A program made the translations under genes and the position numbers. Below are positions 27,644 through 37,340 of a stretch of DNA of 64,000 nucleotides, in pieces. The notes under the pieces are model-generated. The model made no database searches. It was not told where the DNA came from and saw nothing but the letters and a program-made list of their open reading frames with translations. Numbering within the stretch: the first letter of the stretch is position 1; the number at the start of each line of letters is the position of its first letter. This stretch comes from Glaciimonas sp. CA11.2 (GTDB lineage Bacteria > Pseudomonadota > Gammaproteobacteria > Burkholderiales > Burkholderiaceae_D), in the NCBI RefSeq assembly GCF_034314045.1, contig NZ_JAVIWL010000001.1, forward strand, positions 4,526,001 to 4,590,000, written 5' to 3'.

Positions 27644-28660
27644 ATGCGAACTTACATTAGGATCAACTTAGTGCCGATTACATCCGCTTCCTCATTGAGC
27701 AATATCTCGCTTCAACAATTTTCCGCTAATACCCCAGTTAGCGAAGGACGTTCAAACGCCCTGTTTATAAAAGCACTGGTTTCAGTCACGAATTCCCCAG
27801 TGATTCTTAATGCATATCAAACGCCCTCAGACGGAACGCAGGTAGATTGTCCAAGGATCGCAAACTATCCAGATTCTAGTATGGCCCGCTACGTTTGGGA
27901 GGTCGAAGTGAGTAACAGCGCACCACGCATCGTCACAAAAAAAATACTTAGTGAACTTTTGATGGCCGACAAAGCGATTCGGTTGACCCAGGTAGCCTTA
28001 CCTTTTGGATCAACAAACCAAGTTGCCGACGTATGGCGAACGAATGCAGAGAATATTCTGAGGCGACGTATCAGGTTGTTAGCGGAAGATGGACAATCAC
28101 TAAAAGCTATCGTCACATCGGGCGTAGGCAATTGTTCAGAGCACTCAAAGGTAACCGCCGCGTTATTACTATCGGAGCCCACGAAAAGTCCCCTATTTCG
28201 AGTCGCCGCTGAAGGGATGGATCATAATTTTGTGCTCATTGGAGACCAGCGTGAAATTGATTCCAGTGAGGTGGTCGTCGCGGATTCGTGGGTCAAATTC
28301 CCTATCGCCCATACCCTTGATGAGGGGAAATTTTCTCCAGGGAATGTACTTGAGCAATTCGCTCCGACCTCCAAACCGGATCCGCGTTTCACCATTGACC
28401 AATCCTGTTTTACTAAGCTACCCGCAGACTCTGGCGGCGACAAAAAAGCCAAGGAATATCTTACGGAAAAAAGGGAATCAGGTGGTGTTATGTATCAATA
28501 TTGGACATCATCTGCATCGGTCGGCAGAAATGTTCGTACTGAGGGATCCCCAAAAACCTATTCGTTCGATAGATTTCCTCGGCAGCAAATAGACGAAATG
28601 ACGGAAACTTTCAACGCCTACTATGAATGGTATCCCAAGGAGGAGGATGATTCTGAATAG
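27644..28660 (+). CDS. unrecognised protein with possible Cys-His-Asp (papain/transglutaminase-like) triad
   Basis: I do not recognise the family. The protein has 338 residues from ATG 27644 (a TTG at 27617 is possible). It has no signal peptide or membrane segment. The N-terminal 37 residues are Ser-rich (ITSASSLSNISLQQFSANT), like many type III effector leaders. In the middle stands a pattern common to papain-fold and transglutaminase-like toxins: Cys164 in GVGNCSEHSKVTAALLL, His194 in MDHNFVLIGD and Asp214 in VVVADSW. The gene begins 63 bases to the right of the IS30 element, which may have cut off its promoter. A secreted effector or toxin is inference only; no secretion genes are in the window. 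Confidence 0.6.
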   Translation: MRTYIRINLVPITSASSLSNISLQQFSANTPVSEGRSNALFIKALVSVTNSPVILNAYQTPSDGTQVDCPRIANYPDSSMARYVWEVEVSNSAPRIVTKKILSELLMADKAIRLTQVALPFGSTNQVADVWRTNAENILRRRIRLLAEDGQSLKAIVTSGVGNCSEHSKVTAALLLSEPTKSPLFRVAAEGMDHNFVLIGDQREIDSSEVVVADSWVKFPIAHTLDEGKFSPGNVLEQFAPTSKPDPRFTIDQSCFTKLPADSGGDKKAKEYLTEKRESGGVMYQYWTSSASVGRNVRTEGSPKTYSFDRFPRQQIDEMTETFNAYYEWYPKEEDDSE

Positions 28661-28789
28661 CGATCACAACATAATATAATAAGGCAGAACGCGCCCTGCA
28701 CAGCATAAAAGATATGAACCTGATTGAAAAAATTGATCTAATACGAATAAAAAAGAATTTCAACAACATTCTCCGTATTGACAAACAAA

Positions 28790-28832
28790 TCAACTGCCAA
28801 TCAGCCACCGACGGTTACTGATTGGCAGTTGA
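28790..28832. repeat. perfect 15-bp inverted repeat
   Basis: TCAACTGCCAATCAG at 28790-28804 and its exact reverse complement at 28818-28832, separated by 13 bases. It lies between two rightward genes, 130 bases after the effector-like gene and 69 bases before the flavoprotein gene. It lacks a T-run, so it may be a rho-independent terminator relic, an RNA-stability hairpin or a protein-binding site. Confidence 0.8.
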
Positions 28833-28900
28833 CTCGCTGCAGCGTAGACTACGCCCTCTGTCTGCTTTAAGACATCCGTCGCTTAAGCCCCACAATTACC

Positions 28901-30178
28901 ATGATTTCTTCCCCACATTCAAGCATCCCAGCAGTCGTCATTATTGGCGGTGGCCCGGCCGGGCTGATGGCGGCGGAAACATTGTCTTCCAACGGTGTTC
29001 CGGTAGCCGTTTATGATGCGATGCCATCAGTCGGTCGCAAATTTTTGCTAGCTGGCAAAGGCGGTATGAACATTACGCACTCCGAGCCTTACACGGATTT
29101 TTTATTACGTTACGGCTCCCATGCGAACGACATGGGGCCGCTGCTTCAGGAATTTGGCCCCGATGCCGTACGCAAATGGGTGAAGAATTTAGGCATTGAG
29201 ACCTTTATCGGATCGTCCGGACGCGTGTTCCCTTCCGACATGAAAGCTGCACCGCTGCTACGCGCCTGGTTGCATCGTCTGCGTTTAGCGGGTGTGCGAT
29301 TTCACATGCGGCATCGTTGGACAGGCTGGAATGCTGAAGGTGATTGTTCGTTTTCAACACCAGATGGTGTCCTGACGGTCAGAGCCAATGTAATATTATT
29401 GGCACTTGGCGGAGGAAGTTGGGCACGCATGGGTTCTGACGGTGCGTGGGTTCCATTATTGGCTAGCCGAAAAATCTCCGTTTCGCCGTTATTGCCGTCG
29501 AACTGCGGCTTCAATGTTGAGTGGAGTGATTATTTTAAAGAGCGATTTGCTGGTCACCATTTAAAATCAGTCGCTATCGCGCTACCGGATTTGAACGACG
29601 ACGTACATCAAACACCTCCTTCGAACAATCAAAATATACCTTTCTATAAACAAGGGGAGTTCGTGATCAGTGCTGACGGCGTCGAAGGTAGCCTGATCTA
29701 CGCCATTTCTGCACGTTTGCGCGATCACATTGGACGCCACGGCAGCGTCAGGTTCCATCTGGATTTATTGCCAGACTGGTCCCATGAGCGCGTCCTTACA
29801 GAAGTGACACACCCTCGCGGTTCCCGATCATGGTCAAGTCATTTACAAAGTCGACTTGGACTCAAAGGGGTAAAAGTCGGCTTACTAAGAGAGTGCGCAT
29901 CAACGGCATTTACTGATGCAACCAAACTCGCGCTTGCCATTAAAGCACTCCCCATATCGTTGGTATCAGCAAGGCCGATTGATGAGGCAATCAGCAGTGC
30001 CGGCGGCGTTATGTTTAATGAAGTTGATAAGAACATGATGTTACGAGCTATTCCAGGCGTATTTTGCGCTGGTGAAATGCTTGACTGGGAAGCGCCTACT
30101 GGTGGTTATTTGTTAACCGCATGTTTTGCATCCGGTCGAAAAGCAGGCCTCGGTGTGCTGGACTGGCTAAAAAAGTAG
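28901..30178 (+). CDS. NAD(P)/FAD-dependent oxidoreductase, HI0933/BaiN-like (TIGR03862 type)
   Basis: A 425-residue flavoprotein with the dinucleotide-binding motif VVIIGGGPAGLMAAE at residues 12-26 and the family motif GRKFLLAGKGGMNITHSE shortly after. The second FAD motif is at the C-terminus: GVFCAGEMLDWEAPTGGYLLTACFASGR. Members of the YhiN/HI0933/BaiN group bind FAD; few have proven reactions (reduction of enoates or bile-acid intermediates in BaiN). Cellular role unknown. ATG 28901 lacks a strong ribosome site. Standalone gene upstream of mutS on the same strand. Confidence 0.85.
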   Translation: MISSPHSSIPAVVIIGGGPAGLMAAETLSSNGVPVAVYDAMPSVGRKFLLAGKGGMNITHSEPYTDFLLRYGSHANDMGPLLQEFGPDAVRKWVKNLGIETFIGSSGRVFPSDMKAAPLLRAWLHRLRLAGVRFHMRHRWTGWNAEGDCSFSTPDGVLTVRANVILLALGGGSWARMGSDGAWVPLLASRKISVSPLLPSNCGFNVEWSDYFKERFAGHHLKSVAIALPDLNDDVHQTPPSNNQNIPFYKQGEFVISADGVEGSLIYAISARLRDHIGRHGSVRFHLDLLPDWSHERVLTEVTHPRGSRSWSSHLQSRLGLKGVKVGLLRECASTAFTDATKLALAIKALPISLVSARPIDEAISSAGGVMFNEVDKNMMLRAIPGVFCAGEMLDWEAPTGGYLLTACFASGRKAGLGVLDWLKK

Positions 30179-30514
30179 CGTCGTAAATGATGCGCGAGAG
30201 AAGACAATACTCGCAGAAGGTTTGTTCGGACCGGTCTTGCTGATTGCGCGGCTTACGCTTTTTCTCAATTAAATATGTTGTATCTGAATCAGAATCGTAG
30301 TCAGAGCCAATCGTCAACGGCATACCCATTTGCGCTTGAAAACGTTTAAAATTCAATAGGTTGCAAACAACGTTTCGCATAATTGAAATAAATAAATTGC
30401 AACAATCCTATCAAGCCGCGATGGCAAGAGTAACGGTAAAAGCGCTTTGTATTGAAAGAGAAAAATGTTTAACGCAGTAAACAATAGATTAATTGATGTG
30501 CGAGTGATAACCGG
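30179..30514. other. intergenic region upstream of mutS
   Basis: A 336-base stretch with no supported gene. It should contain the mutS promoter. A leftward open frame over 30096-30380 overlaps the flavoprotein gene and has no homology I can recognise. Confidence 0.4.
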
Positions 30515-33301
30515 ATGACTGTAGAAAAGTTAAAAATTTCCCCCGGCACTGCCCAGTATCTCAGCATAAAAGCAGATTATCCGACCACGCTCGTTTTCTT
30601 CCGCATGGGCGATTTTTACGAGCTGTTCTTTGAAGACGCAGAAAAAGCCTCGCGCTTACTTGGTATCACGCTGACCTCTCGCGGTACTTACAATGGCGCA
30701 CCGATCAAGATGTGTGGCATCCCCTTTCACGCCGCCGACCAATATCTGGCCAAGCTGGTCAAAGTCGGTGAATCAGTCGCACTTGCCGAACAAATCGGTG
30801 ATCCAGCGACGAGCAAAGGGATCGTCGAGCGTAAAGTATTACGCGTCGTAACGCCTGGCACACTCACAGACTCAAACCTGCTGCCAGAAAAATTGGAACA
30901 ACCGTTATTGGCCCTTTCCTTTACCCAACACAAGCAACGTAAGACCGCAACAGTTGGATTAGCCTGGCTTACCATGGCTAGTGGCGCGCTAAAAATGATG
31001 GAATTCAGCGGCGATATTAAAGCGCTGGAGATACGCCTTAAACAAGAACTGGAACGCATCGCAGCGGCAGAGATCTTGATGGGCGAACTTGTCAGCCCTT
31101 TATTAAACACTTTGCACGGCCAGACGTTGATTAATAAAGCGACGACTGTGCCGGACTGGCACTTCGATATTCCAAATGGTGAAAAAGCGTTGCTTGACCA
31201 ACTGGCTGTCAGCACATTAAGCGGCTTTGGCGCCGAAGGTCTAAGCACCGCTGTCGGCGCCGCTGGCGCACTACTACGCTACGCACAGTCAACACAGGGA
31301 AAAGGCTTGCAGCACGTCCGCGCCTTGACCGTAGAAACTGAAAATGAATTCATTGGTCTGGATGCTGCCACCCGCCGTAATCTGGAGCTCACTGAAACCA
31401 TCCGTGGCGAGGATTCTGCGTCCGGTGCACCAACCCTATTTTCATTATTGGATCATTGCCGCACCGCAATGGGATCCCGACTGTTGCGTCATTGGCTACA
31501 CCATGCCAAACGTGCGCAATCCGTAGCGCAAGGACGGCACGTGGCGATTGGCGCGCTGCTCGCCGCCGAGACCGGAAAAGACTTGTCAACCACACTCGCT
31601 GAAGTCCCTGATATCGAGCGCATTACCACACGCATCGCACTGCTTTCTGCGCGACCACGTGACCTAGCCGGGCTGCGGGATGGTTTGCAGCAATTGGAAG
31701 CGATCCGCGTCAATGTCGCGCTTTGTGACGGTGTTAGCGAGGGTGATGTTAGTAAAAATGGGGCGCACGCAGTCGAGCAGACCGAATATCCAATACCGTT
31801 GTTACGCACGCTATATCAGGCATTAGCAACCCCGGTGGCATGCCTCACATTGATGCAGCGTGCAGTGGCCGCCGAACCAGCAACCATGGTCCGCGATGGC
31901 GGCGTCATTGCCGCCGGATTTGATGCAGAGCTAGATGAGTTGCGAGGATTATCCGAAAATGCCGGACAGTTTTTGATCGATCTGGAAACCCGTGAACGCG
32001 CACGTACCGGCATTGCCAACCTACGTGTTGAATATAACAAAGTACATGGTTTTTATATCGAAGTGACACATGGTCAAACCGACAAAGTGCCAGATGACTA
32101 TCGCCGCCGTCAAACACTGAAAAACGCAGAGCGTTACATTACTCCCGAATTGAAAGCGTTTGAAGATAAGGCATTGTCTGCTCAAGAGCGCGCACTCATT
32201 CGAGAAAAAGTATTATATGAACAATTATTACTCGATCTGGCACCACACATAGCAACATTACAAACGATCGCTCAAGCGCTGGCCCAAATCGACACCTTGG
32301 TAGCATTAGCGTCGCATGCAGCACGTCACGATTGGTGCGCGCCACAATTGACTACCGAACCGGCGATCCAGATCGAGCAAGGCCGGCATCCGGTAGTTGA
32401 AAAGCAAATTGAACACTTTATTGCCAACGATTGCATGCTGTCTGCAGAGCATAAATTGCTATTGATTACTGGCCCTAATATGGGCGGCAAATCAACCTTT
32501 ATGCGGCAAGTCGCGCTCATTACTTTGCTGGCCTATGTCGGCAGTTATGTCCCTGCCACCAACGCAATAATAGGTCCGATAGATCGCATATTCACGCGTA
32601 TTGGTGCAGCTGATGATTTAGCAGGCGGCCGCTCTACCTTTATGGTCGAAATGACCGAATCCGCAGCCATCCTTAATGGCGCAAGTGAAAGTTCACTGGT
32701 TTTGATGGATGAGGTCGGACGCGGCACATCGACGTTTGATGGACTGGCGCTGGCTTGGGCGATCGCCAAACAATTAATTGACGTAACCCGCTGTTTTACG
32801 CTCTTCGCCACCCATTACTTTGAACTAACCCAATTGCCCGATATCCACGCTACAGCAGCGAACGTGCATCTGTCTGCGGTTGAGCATAAAGACAGCATTG
32901 TATTTTTACACGCTGTCCAGCCCGGCCCTGCATCGCAGAGTTACGGCTTGCAAGTGGCGCAACTGGCGGGCGTGCCAACGGCAGTCATCAAAGCCGCCCG
33001 CAAGCATCTGGCACTTCTGGAATCGCAGTCGGTCCAGGCCACGCCGCAATTCGACTTGTTTTCAAATGCGCCAGCGAATTATCAGGATAGTGGCGACGAA
33101 GCGCTTGATTCAATTCAGGTTCAGGATCAATCACTGGAAAGTGAATTGCTTGATGCGCTAGCGGTCATTGACCCAGACACCTTAACCCCGCGCCAGGCAT
33201 TGGATCACTTATATCACCTGAAGCATTTGAGCAAAGCAGGGCCCAATGCTGCGTCATCCGAGAAAACACCACCAACTGCCCAAGCGGTCAGAGTCGCATG
33301 A
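30515..33301 (+). CDS. mutS: DNA mismatch repair protein MutS
   Basis: MutS detects mismatches and small loops and starts methyl-independent strand repair with MutL. The 928-residue protein has every domain: mismatch-binding domain I with the Phe-x-Glu motif in GDFYELFF (about residues 31-38), connector, lever and clamp, then the ATPase with Walker [14 protein letters not shown] at about residue 655, the signature STFMVEMTE, Walker [17 protein letters not shown] and the conserved [10 protein letters not shown] short acidic/Gln-rich C-terminal tail ends in the usual tetramerisation-like helix ([14 protein letters not shown]). Start ATG 30515. The stop overlaps the next start in ATGA. Confidence 0.98.
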   Translation: MTVEKLKISPGTAQYLSIKADYPTTLVFFRMGDFYELFFEDAEKASRLLGITLTSRGTYNGAPIKMCGIPFHAADQYLAKLVKVGESVALAEQIGDPATSKGIVERKVLRVVTPGTLTDSNLLPEKLEQPLLALSFTQHKQRKTATVGLAWLTMASGALKMMEFSGDIKALEIRLKQELERIAAAEILMGELVSPLLNTLHGQTLINKATTVPDWHFDIPNGEKALLDQLAVSTLSGFGAEGLSTAVGAAGALLRYAQSTQGKGLQHVRALTVETENEFIGLDAATRRNLELTETIRGEDSASGAPTLFSLLDHCRTAMGSRLLRHWLHHAKRAQSVAQGRHVAIGALLAAETGKDLSTTLAEVPDIERITTRIALLSARPRDLAGLRDGLQQLEAIRVNVALCDGVSEGDVSKNGAHAVEQTEYPIPLLRTLYQALATPVACLTLMQRAVAAEPATMVRDGGVIAAGFDAELDELRGLSENAGQFLIDLETRERARTGIANLRVEYNKVHGFYIEVTHGQTDKVPDDYRRRQTLKNAERYITPELKAFEDKALSAQERALIREKVLYEQLLLDLAPHIATLQTIAQALAQIDTLVALASHAARHDWCAPQLTTEPAIQIEQGRHPVVEKQIEHFIANDCMLSAEHKLLLITGPNMGGKSTFMRQVALITLLAYVGSYVPATNAIIGPIDRIFTRIGAADDLAGGRSTFMVEMTESAAILNGASESSLVLMDEVGRGTSTFDGLALAWAIAKQLIDVTRCFTLFATHYFELTQLPDIHATAANVHLSAVEHKDSIVFLHAVQPGPASQSYGLQVAQLAGVPTAVIKAARKHLALLESQSVQATPQFDLFSNAPANYQDSGDEALDSIQVQDQSLESELLDALAVIDPDTLTPRQALDHLYHLKHLSKAGPNAASSEKTPPTAQAVRVA

Positions 33302-34299
33302 ACGAGGTGTGCTTGTGGGCTAGAACAATGTCCGGTCCTGTGCCAGTAGCACGATCCCAAAGCATGGCCAGTACGGGGATCGTCGCGGCGTTTATACTTA
33401 CTATCGGCTGGTTATCTGGCGCTGCTCTTGCTACCGACCAGGGAGAAACCAGCAGCTTTAGTTTTGGCGTTATTGGTCATCCATTCCGAAGCACTTCTGA
33501 TGAAGTCGCAGTGCGCACGGCTATTAGCCAGACTGATGACGAAAATCTGGCATTCGTTGTCACCAATGGCATAAAATCGGAAAAAGAGCCTTGCTCAGAT
33601 AAACTGTACCAAGAACGTAAGGCGCTCTTGAATAGCGCAAAAAATGGCATGATCGTTTCACCCTCCGCTAGCGATTGGGTCGCATGCAAAAATGAAATCG
33701 GACGCTCTACTTCGTTTGAACGTCTCAACCGACTCCGTGAATTATTTTTTTCGGATGATTTTTCGTTAGGTGAAACCAGAATCCCGCTGAACCGCCAATC
33801 CACGTCACCAAAGTTTCGCACATACGTTGAAAATGCACGTTGGGAGATTGGTAATGTAACGTTTGCCACCGTCAATTTGCCTGCACGAAATAACCACTAT
33901 ACGTCTGAAGGCGGCCGCAACAGCGAATTTGAAGATCGTTTAATTGCTAACAAGGAATGGTTGCAACGAATCTTGAACATTGCTGAGCAAAATAAATCAG
34001 ATGGTATAGTTTTATTTTGTGACGGTGATCCACTCGCCGTGCAGCGAAGACGCGTATTTGATTTTAATGTAAAGCGCGATGGCTTTGTTGAGATGCGTCA
34101 CGCCATTACCGCACTGGCAACTAAATTTTCGGGTAAGGTCTTAATTATTCACGGACCCCCTTCCAACAGCGCGCCATCCACTACTGACGTTGTCTGGAAA
34201 AAGAATCTTGGCGATATGGAAATAGCATCCTCGTGGGCGAAAGTAACGGTAGACACGCGCAATCCGCACTATTTTGCCATCGACAAAACCCGCAACTAA
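33298..34299 (+). CDS. exported protein coupled to mutS, possibly metallophosphatase-like
   Basis: A 333-residue protein whose ATG overlaps the mutS stop by four bases (ATGA), implying coupled translation. The N-terminus carries a signal or anchor segment ([19 protein letters not shown], residues about 27-45). The mature part starts [10 protein letters not shown] and contains [22 protein letters not shown] and VLIIHGPPS, arranged somewhat like calcineurin-type phosphoesterases, but the canonical metal motifs (DxH, GDxxD, GNHE) are not clean. The function is therefore unknown. The tight pairing of an exported protein with mismatch repair may be a family-specific operon and not a functional link. 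Confidence 0.65.
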   Translation: MNEVCLWARTMSGPVPVARSQSMASTGIVAAFILTIGWLSGAALATDQGETSSFSFGVIGHPFRSTSDEVAVRTAISQTDDENLAFVVTNGIKSEKEPCSDKLYQERKALLNSAKNGMIVSPSASDWVACKNEIGRSTSFERLNRLRELFFSDDFSLGETRIPLNRQSTSPKFRTYVENARWEIGNVTFATVNLPARNNHYTSEGGRNSEFEDRLIANKEWLQRILNIAEQNKSDGIVLFCDGDPLAVQRRRVFDFNVKRDGFVEMRHAITALATKFSGKVLIIHGPPSNSAPSTTDVVWKKNLGDMEIASSWAKVTVDTRNPHYFAIDKTRN

Positions 34300-34371
34300 C
34301 GATAAAAAATGGGTATTTAAATCATTTTTTTATTTTTCTTGCAACGCAGTAACAATTGCAAGAGGAATAGT

Positions 34372-34455
34372 AATAAATAATATTGAATAAATAATATTGA
34401 ATAAATAATATTGAATAAATAATATTGAATAAATAATATTGAATAAATAATATTG
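34372..34455. repeat. six perfect copies of a 14-bp AT-rich tandem repeat
   Basis: The unit AATAAATAATATTG occurs six times head to tail without a mismatch, between the exported-protein gene and the slyD terminator. Both flanks are also AT-rich. Perfect copies imply recent expansion, so it is a likely length-variable (VNTR) locus. It is non-coding; the units contain the palindrome AATATT. Confidence 0.97.
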
Positions 34456-34515
34456 AAAATTTTATGTTATTTAATTGACATAACATAATCAATATCAAAA
34501 AATAAATATCAAAAA

Positions 34516-34553
34516 CCGTAAGCGCTGAATGATTCAACGCTTACGGCTTTTTT
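34516..34553. terminator. intrinsic terminator between convergent genes
   Basis: CCGTAAGCGCTGAA (34516-34529) pairs with TTCAACGCTTACGG (34533-34546), one mismatch, followed by C and a T-run on the plus strand and preceded by AAAAA, so it can stop transcription from both sides (rightward mutS unit, leftward slyD). Confidence 0.88.
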
Positions 34554-34593
34554 ATTGATGGCTGCCAATAGCAATCGCCAAATGCGTACTATC

Positions 34594-35136
34594 TTAATGA
34601 ATCGGGTGGCTACGGAATTCGTCCGCAGACTCATCATCCAAATCATCATGATGACCATGACCGTGTGCGCCATGGACGTGTTGATGAACAATTTCCTCGT
34701 CCGTTGCTTCGCGCACTTCTCCTACTGTCAGATCGAAACGCAGCGCGATGCCAGCTAGTGGATGGTTACCATCCAGCACAACTTTATCATCGGCAATATC
34801 AGTCACTGTGAAAACTAACGCTTGCTCATCGTCATCTTCGCCGTCTGGCGTTCCTTCAAACTGCATGCCCACTTCTAGTGGTGTTGGTAGACGGTTGCGT
34901 GCTTCGATCTTTACCAGATTCGAATCATATTCACCAAAGGCATCATCCGGCTCCACCTGCAATTCAACATTGTAGCCAACTTCCTTGCCATCCAGCGCTT
35001 CCTCAATCTTCGGCAGTGTGCCTTCGTAACCACCATGCAAATAGATCATCGGCTGGCTACTCTCTTCGATCAAGTTGCCTTGAGCATCTGACAATTTGTA
35101 GTGGACCGTCACTACGGTATTCTTGGCAATCTTCAT
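34594..35136 (-). CDS. slyD: FKBP-type peptidyl-prolyl isomerase SlyD
   Basis: SlyD is a cytoplasmic prolyl isomerase and chaperone that also binds nickel. The 180-residue protein starts MKIAKNTVVTVHYKLSDAQG, and the FKBP active-site strand (MIYLHGGYEGTLPKIEEAL) and the inserted-in-flap domain (residues about 70-125) are present. The C-terminal tail is His- and Asp-rich (HQHVHGAHGHGHHDDLDD), a metal-binding tail typical of SlyD. ATG 35136 is selected because AAAGGA lies before it; upstream in-frame starts have none and would add residues foreign to the family. Single gene. Confidence 0.95.
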   Translation of the reverse strand: MKIAKNTVVTVHYKLSDAQGNLIEESSQPMIYLHGGYEGTLPKIEEALDGKEVGYNVELQVEPDDAFGEYDSNLVKIEARNRLPTPLEVGMQFEGTPDGEDDDEQALVFTVTDIADDKVVLDGNHPLAGIALRFDLTVGEVREATDEEIVHQHVHGAHGHGHHDDLDDESADEFRSHPIH

Positions 35137-35445
35137 GATCATTCCTTTCATATAATATGCGCTCAGATTATACCCGCCGAATTCATCAGGTCTGCGTAAC
35201 GAGAAAAATTTATCCGAAGGGCTTGATACTGATAAAGCCACCCTGCAAGTCGTTAAGACAATTTACTGAGTATTGATTAACAAAAATAGTGCAAATAACA
35301 GAAAATTGTCGAAGTCTGCGACCAAGTGTTCTTTAAGAAACATTTTTCACCGTGCCAAATCAGTTAATCGATAAACTTGGAAGTATTTGCGTACGGTGTA
35401 GCAGGTGGAGTATGGAACCCTATCCAACCCGATATAATGCAGCCT
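35137..35445. other. divergent slyD / oxygenase intergenic region
   Basis: About 309 bases holding the promoters of slyD and the cupin oxygenase gene. TATAAT at 35433-35438 lies just before the oxygenase start but lacks a matching -35 element. No hairpin or gene is supported. Confidence 0.3.
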
Positions 35446-36567
35446 ATGAAAAATTTTACGTTGTTGGGCGGCCTTTCGCCTGCGCAATTTTTGCGCGATT
35501 ACTGGCACAAAAAACCTTTATTGATTCGCCAGGCTTTGCCGGACTTCAAACCACTGCTGTCCTCAGCAACATTATTTGAAATGGCATCGCGAGATGACGT
35601 CGAATCGCGTCTAATCAGCCATTTTAAGCAAGAGTGGAAAGTTGAAAATGGGCCGTTTAGCACCTTGCCGGAGGCCGATAAAAAGGATTGGACTCTGCTT
35701 GTTCAAGGCGTCAATTTGCACGACGATACAGTCGATGCCTTACTCCGACAGTTTCGCTTCATTCCCGATACACGCCTTGATGATCTGATGATCAGCTATG
35801 CAACTGATACGGGCGGTGTCGGGCCACATTTTGATTCTTACGATGTCTTTTTACTGCAAGCGCATGGACAACGTCGCTGGAAAATCGGCGCAGCACAAGA
35901 TTTGACACTGGTCGAAGGAAGTCCACTAAAAATTCTTAAAAACTTCGCACCAGAACAAGAATTTGTACTTGAACCTGGCGACATGCTCTATTTGCCACCG
36001 CAATATGCCCACGAAGGCAATGCAATCGGCGAATGCATGACTTATTCAATAGGATTTCGTGCACCAGCGTTTCAAGAGCTTGGGGAAGCCTTTTTGCAGT
36101 TCATGGCTGAATCTATCGACCTACCCGGCCGATACGCCGACGCCGACCTGGCTCCCACCAAACATCCAGCAGAAATTAGCCGCAACATGCTATCGCAGGT
36201 TTCGGAGGCACTTAATAAAGTGCGCTTTACCGACGATGACATCGCGATTTTTATGGGCGAGTATTTGTCGGATCCAAAAGCGACCGTATTTTTTGAATCT
36301 CCAAAACGCCCTTTGACACTATCGCGGTTCACGGCATCGATCGCCAAACGGGGCGTAAGCCTGTCGCGCAAGACACAAATGCTTTATCGTGGCAAACATG
36401 TGTTTATTAATGGCGAGTCGTTCGCTGCCGGTCGCGAAGATAAAGGCTCTTTATGTGCGTTGGCTGATCAGCGTAAATTGGATGGCGATGCGGCTAGTAT
36501 GGTTTCAACCGACGTACTTGAGGCGCTATATACTTGGTACGAGGACGGCTGGATTACATTGGGCTAG
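35446..36567 (+). CDS. roxA: JmjC/cupin 2-oxoglutarate oxygenase, RoxA/YcfD-like ribosomal protein hydroxylase
   Basis: A Fe(II)/2-oxoglutarate oxygenase resembling E. coli YcfD (RoxA), which hydroxylates an arginine of ribosomal protein L16. The N-terminal part reads LSPAQFLRDYWHKKPLLIRQA, then the JmjC core with His128-x-Asp130 (GVGPHFDSYDVFLLQ) and His189 (QYAHEGNA). These are within three residues of the E. coli ligands His125, Asp127 and His187. The C-terminal winged-helix-like part (residues about 260-373) is also present. The start is uncertain: ATG 35437 and 35446 are both in frame and neither has a good ribosome site. Substrate assigned by similarity only. Confidence 0.85.
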   Translation: MKNFTLLGGLSPAQFLRDYWHKKPLLIRQALPDFKPLLSSATLFEMASRDDVESRLISHFKQEWKVENGPFSTLPEADKKDWTLLVQGVNLHDDTVDALLRQFRFIPDTRLDDLMISYATDTGGVGPHFDSYDVFLLQAHGQRRWKIGAAQDLTLVEGSPLKILKNFAPEQEFVLEPGDMLYLPPQYAHEGNAIGECMTYSIGFRAPAFQELGEAFLQFMAESIDLPGRYADADLAPTKHPAEISRNMLSQVSEALNKVRFTDDDIAIFMGEYLSDPKATVFFESPKRPLTLSRFTASIAKRGVSLSRKTQMLYRGKHVFINGESFAAGREDKGSLCALADQRKLDGDAASMVSTDVLEALYTWYEDGWITLG

Positions 36568-36904
36568 TTTGAAAATAACAATTCCAATAATGAATTATTA
36601 TTATTTAAACAATGCCGTATAACAAAATTTTCAGAGAAACCACTAGTTTCCCTATGGAAATCTAATAAACGTTAATTAAAGGGCAAAAGGAGTGAATTAA
36701 AGGATGTTAGTTTGATACAAATGCTTACTAAAAAGAAAACCTACAGTATCATATTTGACAAAATCCGCTATAATTCGCAGCTGGAAAGTTTTTATTGTTG
36801 TAATGCACGTATTTAGTGCAAAGCACTGCAAAAGCATCCTTAGAGCGATAATTACCGGTAATTATTCATCGCACAAAATTTTGATTACTACTGAAGGAAT
36901 ATCC
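36568..36904. other. intergenic region before the lipoprotein gene
   Basis: A 337-base AT-rich stretch. TATAAT at 36769-36774 could be a -10 box, but the only clear -35-like TTGACA (36755-36760) is 8 bases away, too close. AAGGA at about 36893 is the ribosome site of the small lipoprotein. Confidence 0.35.
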
Positions 36905-37153
36905 ATGAAAAAAACACTATTGATCGCTTCCCTGTTGGCTTTGGCTTTGGCTGCTTGCGGTAAAAAAGACGAAGCTCCTGCTGTTGATACAGCTGCTTCG
37001 ATGACTGCTCCTGCTGCTTCGACACCTGACGCTGCTGCTGCTCCTGCTGCTTCGACACCTGACGCTGCTGCTCCTGCTGCTTCGACACCTGACGCTGCTG
37101 CTCCTGCTGCTTCGACACCTGACGCTGCTGCCGCTCCTGCTGCATCCAAGTAA
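36905..37153 (+). CDS. small Ala/Pro-rich lipoprotein with tandem peptide repeats
   Basis: An 82-residue predicted lipoprotein. The signal peptide MKKTLLIASLLALALAAC ends in a lipobox (LAAC, lipidated Cys18), followed by GKKDEAPAVD. From residue 35 on, the protein is four copies of APAASTPDAA (two with an extra Ala) and a final APAASK. No Asp at position +2, so sorting to the outer membrane is expected. Similar tiny lipoproteins occur in this group, but the function is unknown. ATG 36905 with AAGGA upstream; the frame is open further left without a start signal. A strong terminator follows. Confidence 0.85.
   Translation: MKKTLLIASLLALALAACGKKDEAPAVDTAASMTAPAASTPDAAAAPAASTPDAAAPAASTPDAAAPAASTPDAAAAPAASK
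37007..37132 (+). repeat. in-frame 30/33-bp tandem repeats
   Basis: Four units of 33, 30, 30 and 33 bases (37007-37039, 37040-37069, 37070-37099, 37100-37132), almost identical in DNA as well as protein, with a partial fifth to 37150. Identical codons point to recent copy-number change, so length may vary among strains. Confidence 0.93.
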
Positions 37154-37167
37154 TATTTGGTTGCTTT

Positions 37168-37198
37168 AAAAAAAGCCGACCTTAGGGTCGGCTTTTTT
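37168..37198 (+). terminator. intrinsic terminator after the lipoprotein gene
   Basis: An A-run, GCCGACC, loop TTAG, GGTCGGC, TTTTTT. A perfect 7-base GC stem with flanking A and T tracts, 15 bases after the stop; potentially bidirectional. Confidence 0.93.
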
Positions 37199-37340
37199 GT
37201 TGTAATAATACAAAAATATGCTGCATTCAACATCACTGGATTCAATTTTCTTATCCTATTTGTAACCATATGTAATAGGGCTTAGTAAGACTTAAGTCAA
37301 AACCTGCTCGGCTACAAACCTCTATGGATACTCTTCATTT

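Noticed and set aside
30096..30380. Leftward 94-codon open frame overlapping the flavoprotein gene end
   Set aside because: Half of it is antisense to a clear coding region, it has no ribosome site and no recognisable domain.
34372..34455. Possible CRISPR array
   Set aside because: The repeats are contiguous 14-mers with no spacers and there are no cas genes.
36755..36774. TTGACA...TATAAT promoter before the lipoprotein gene
   Set aside because: The boxes are only 8 bases apart, too close for a sigma-70 promoter; at most the TATAAT is used with another -35.
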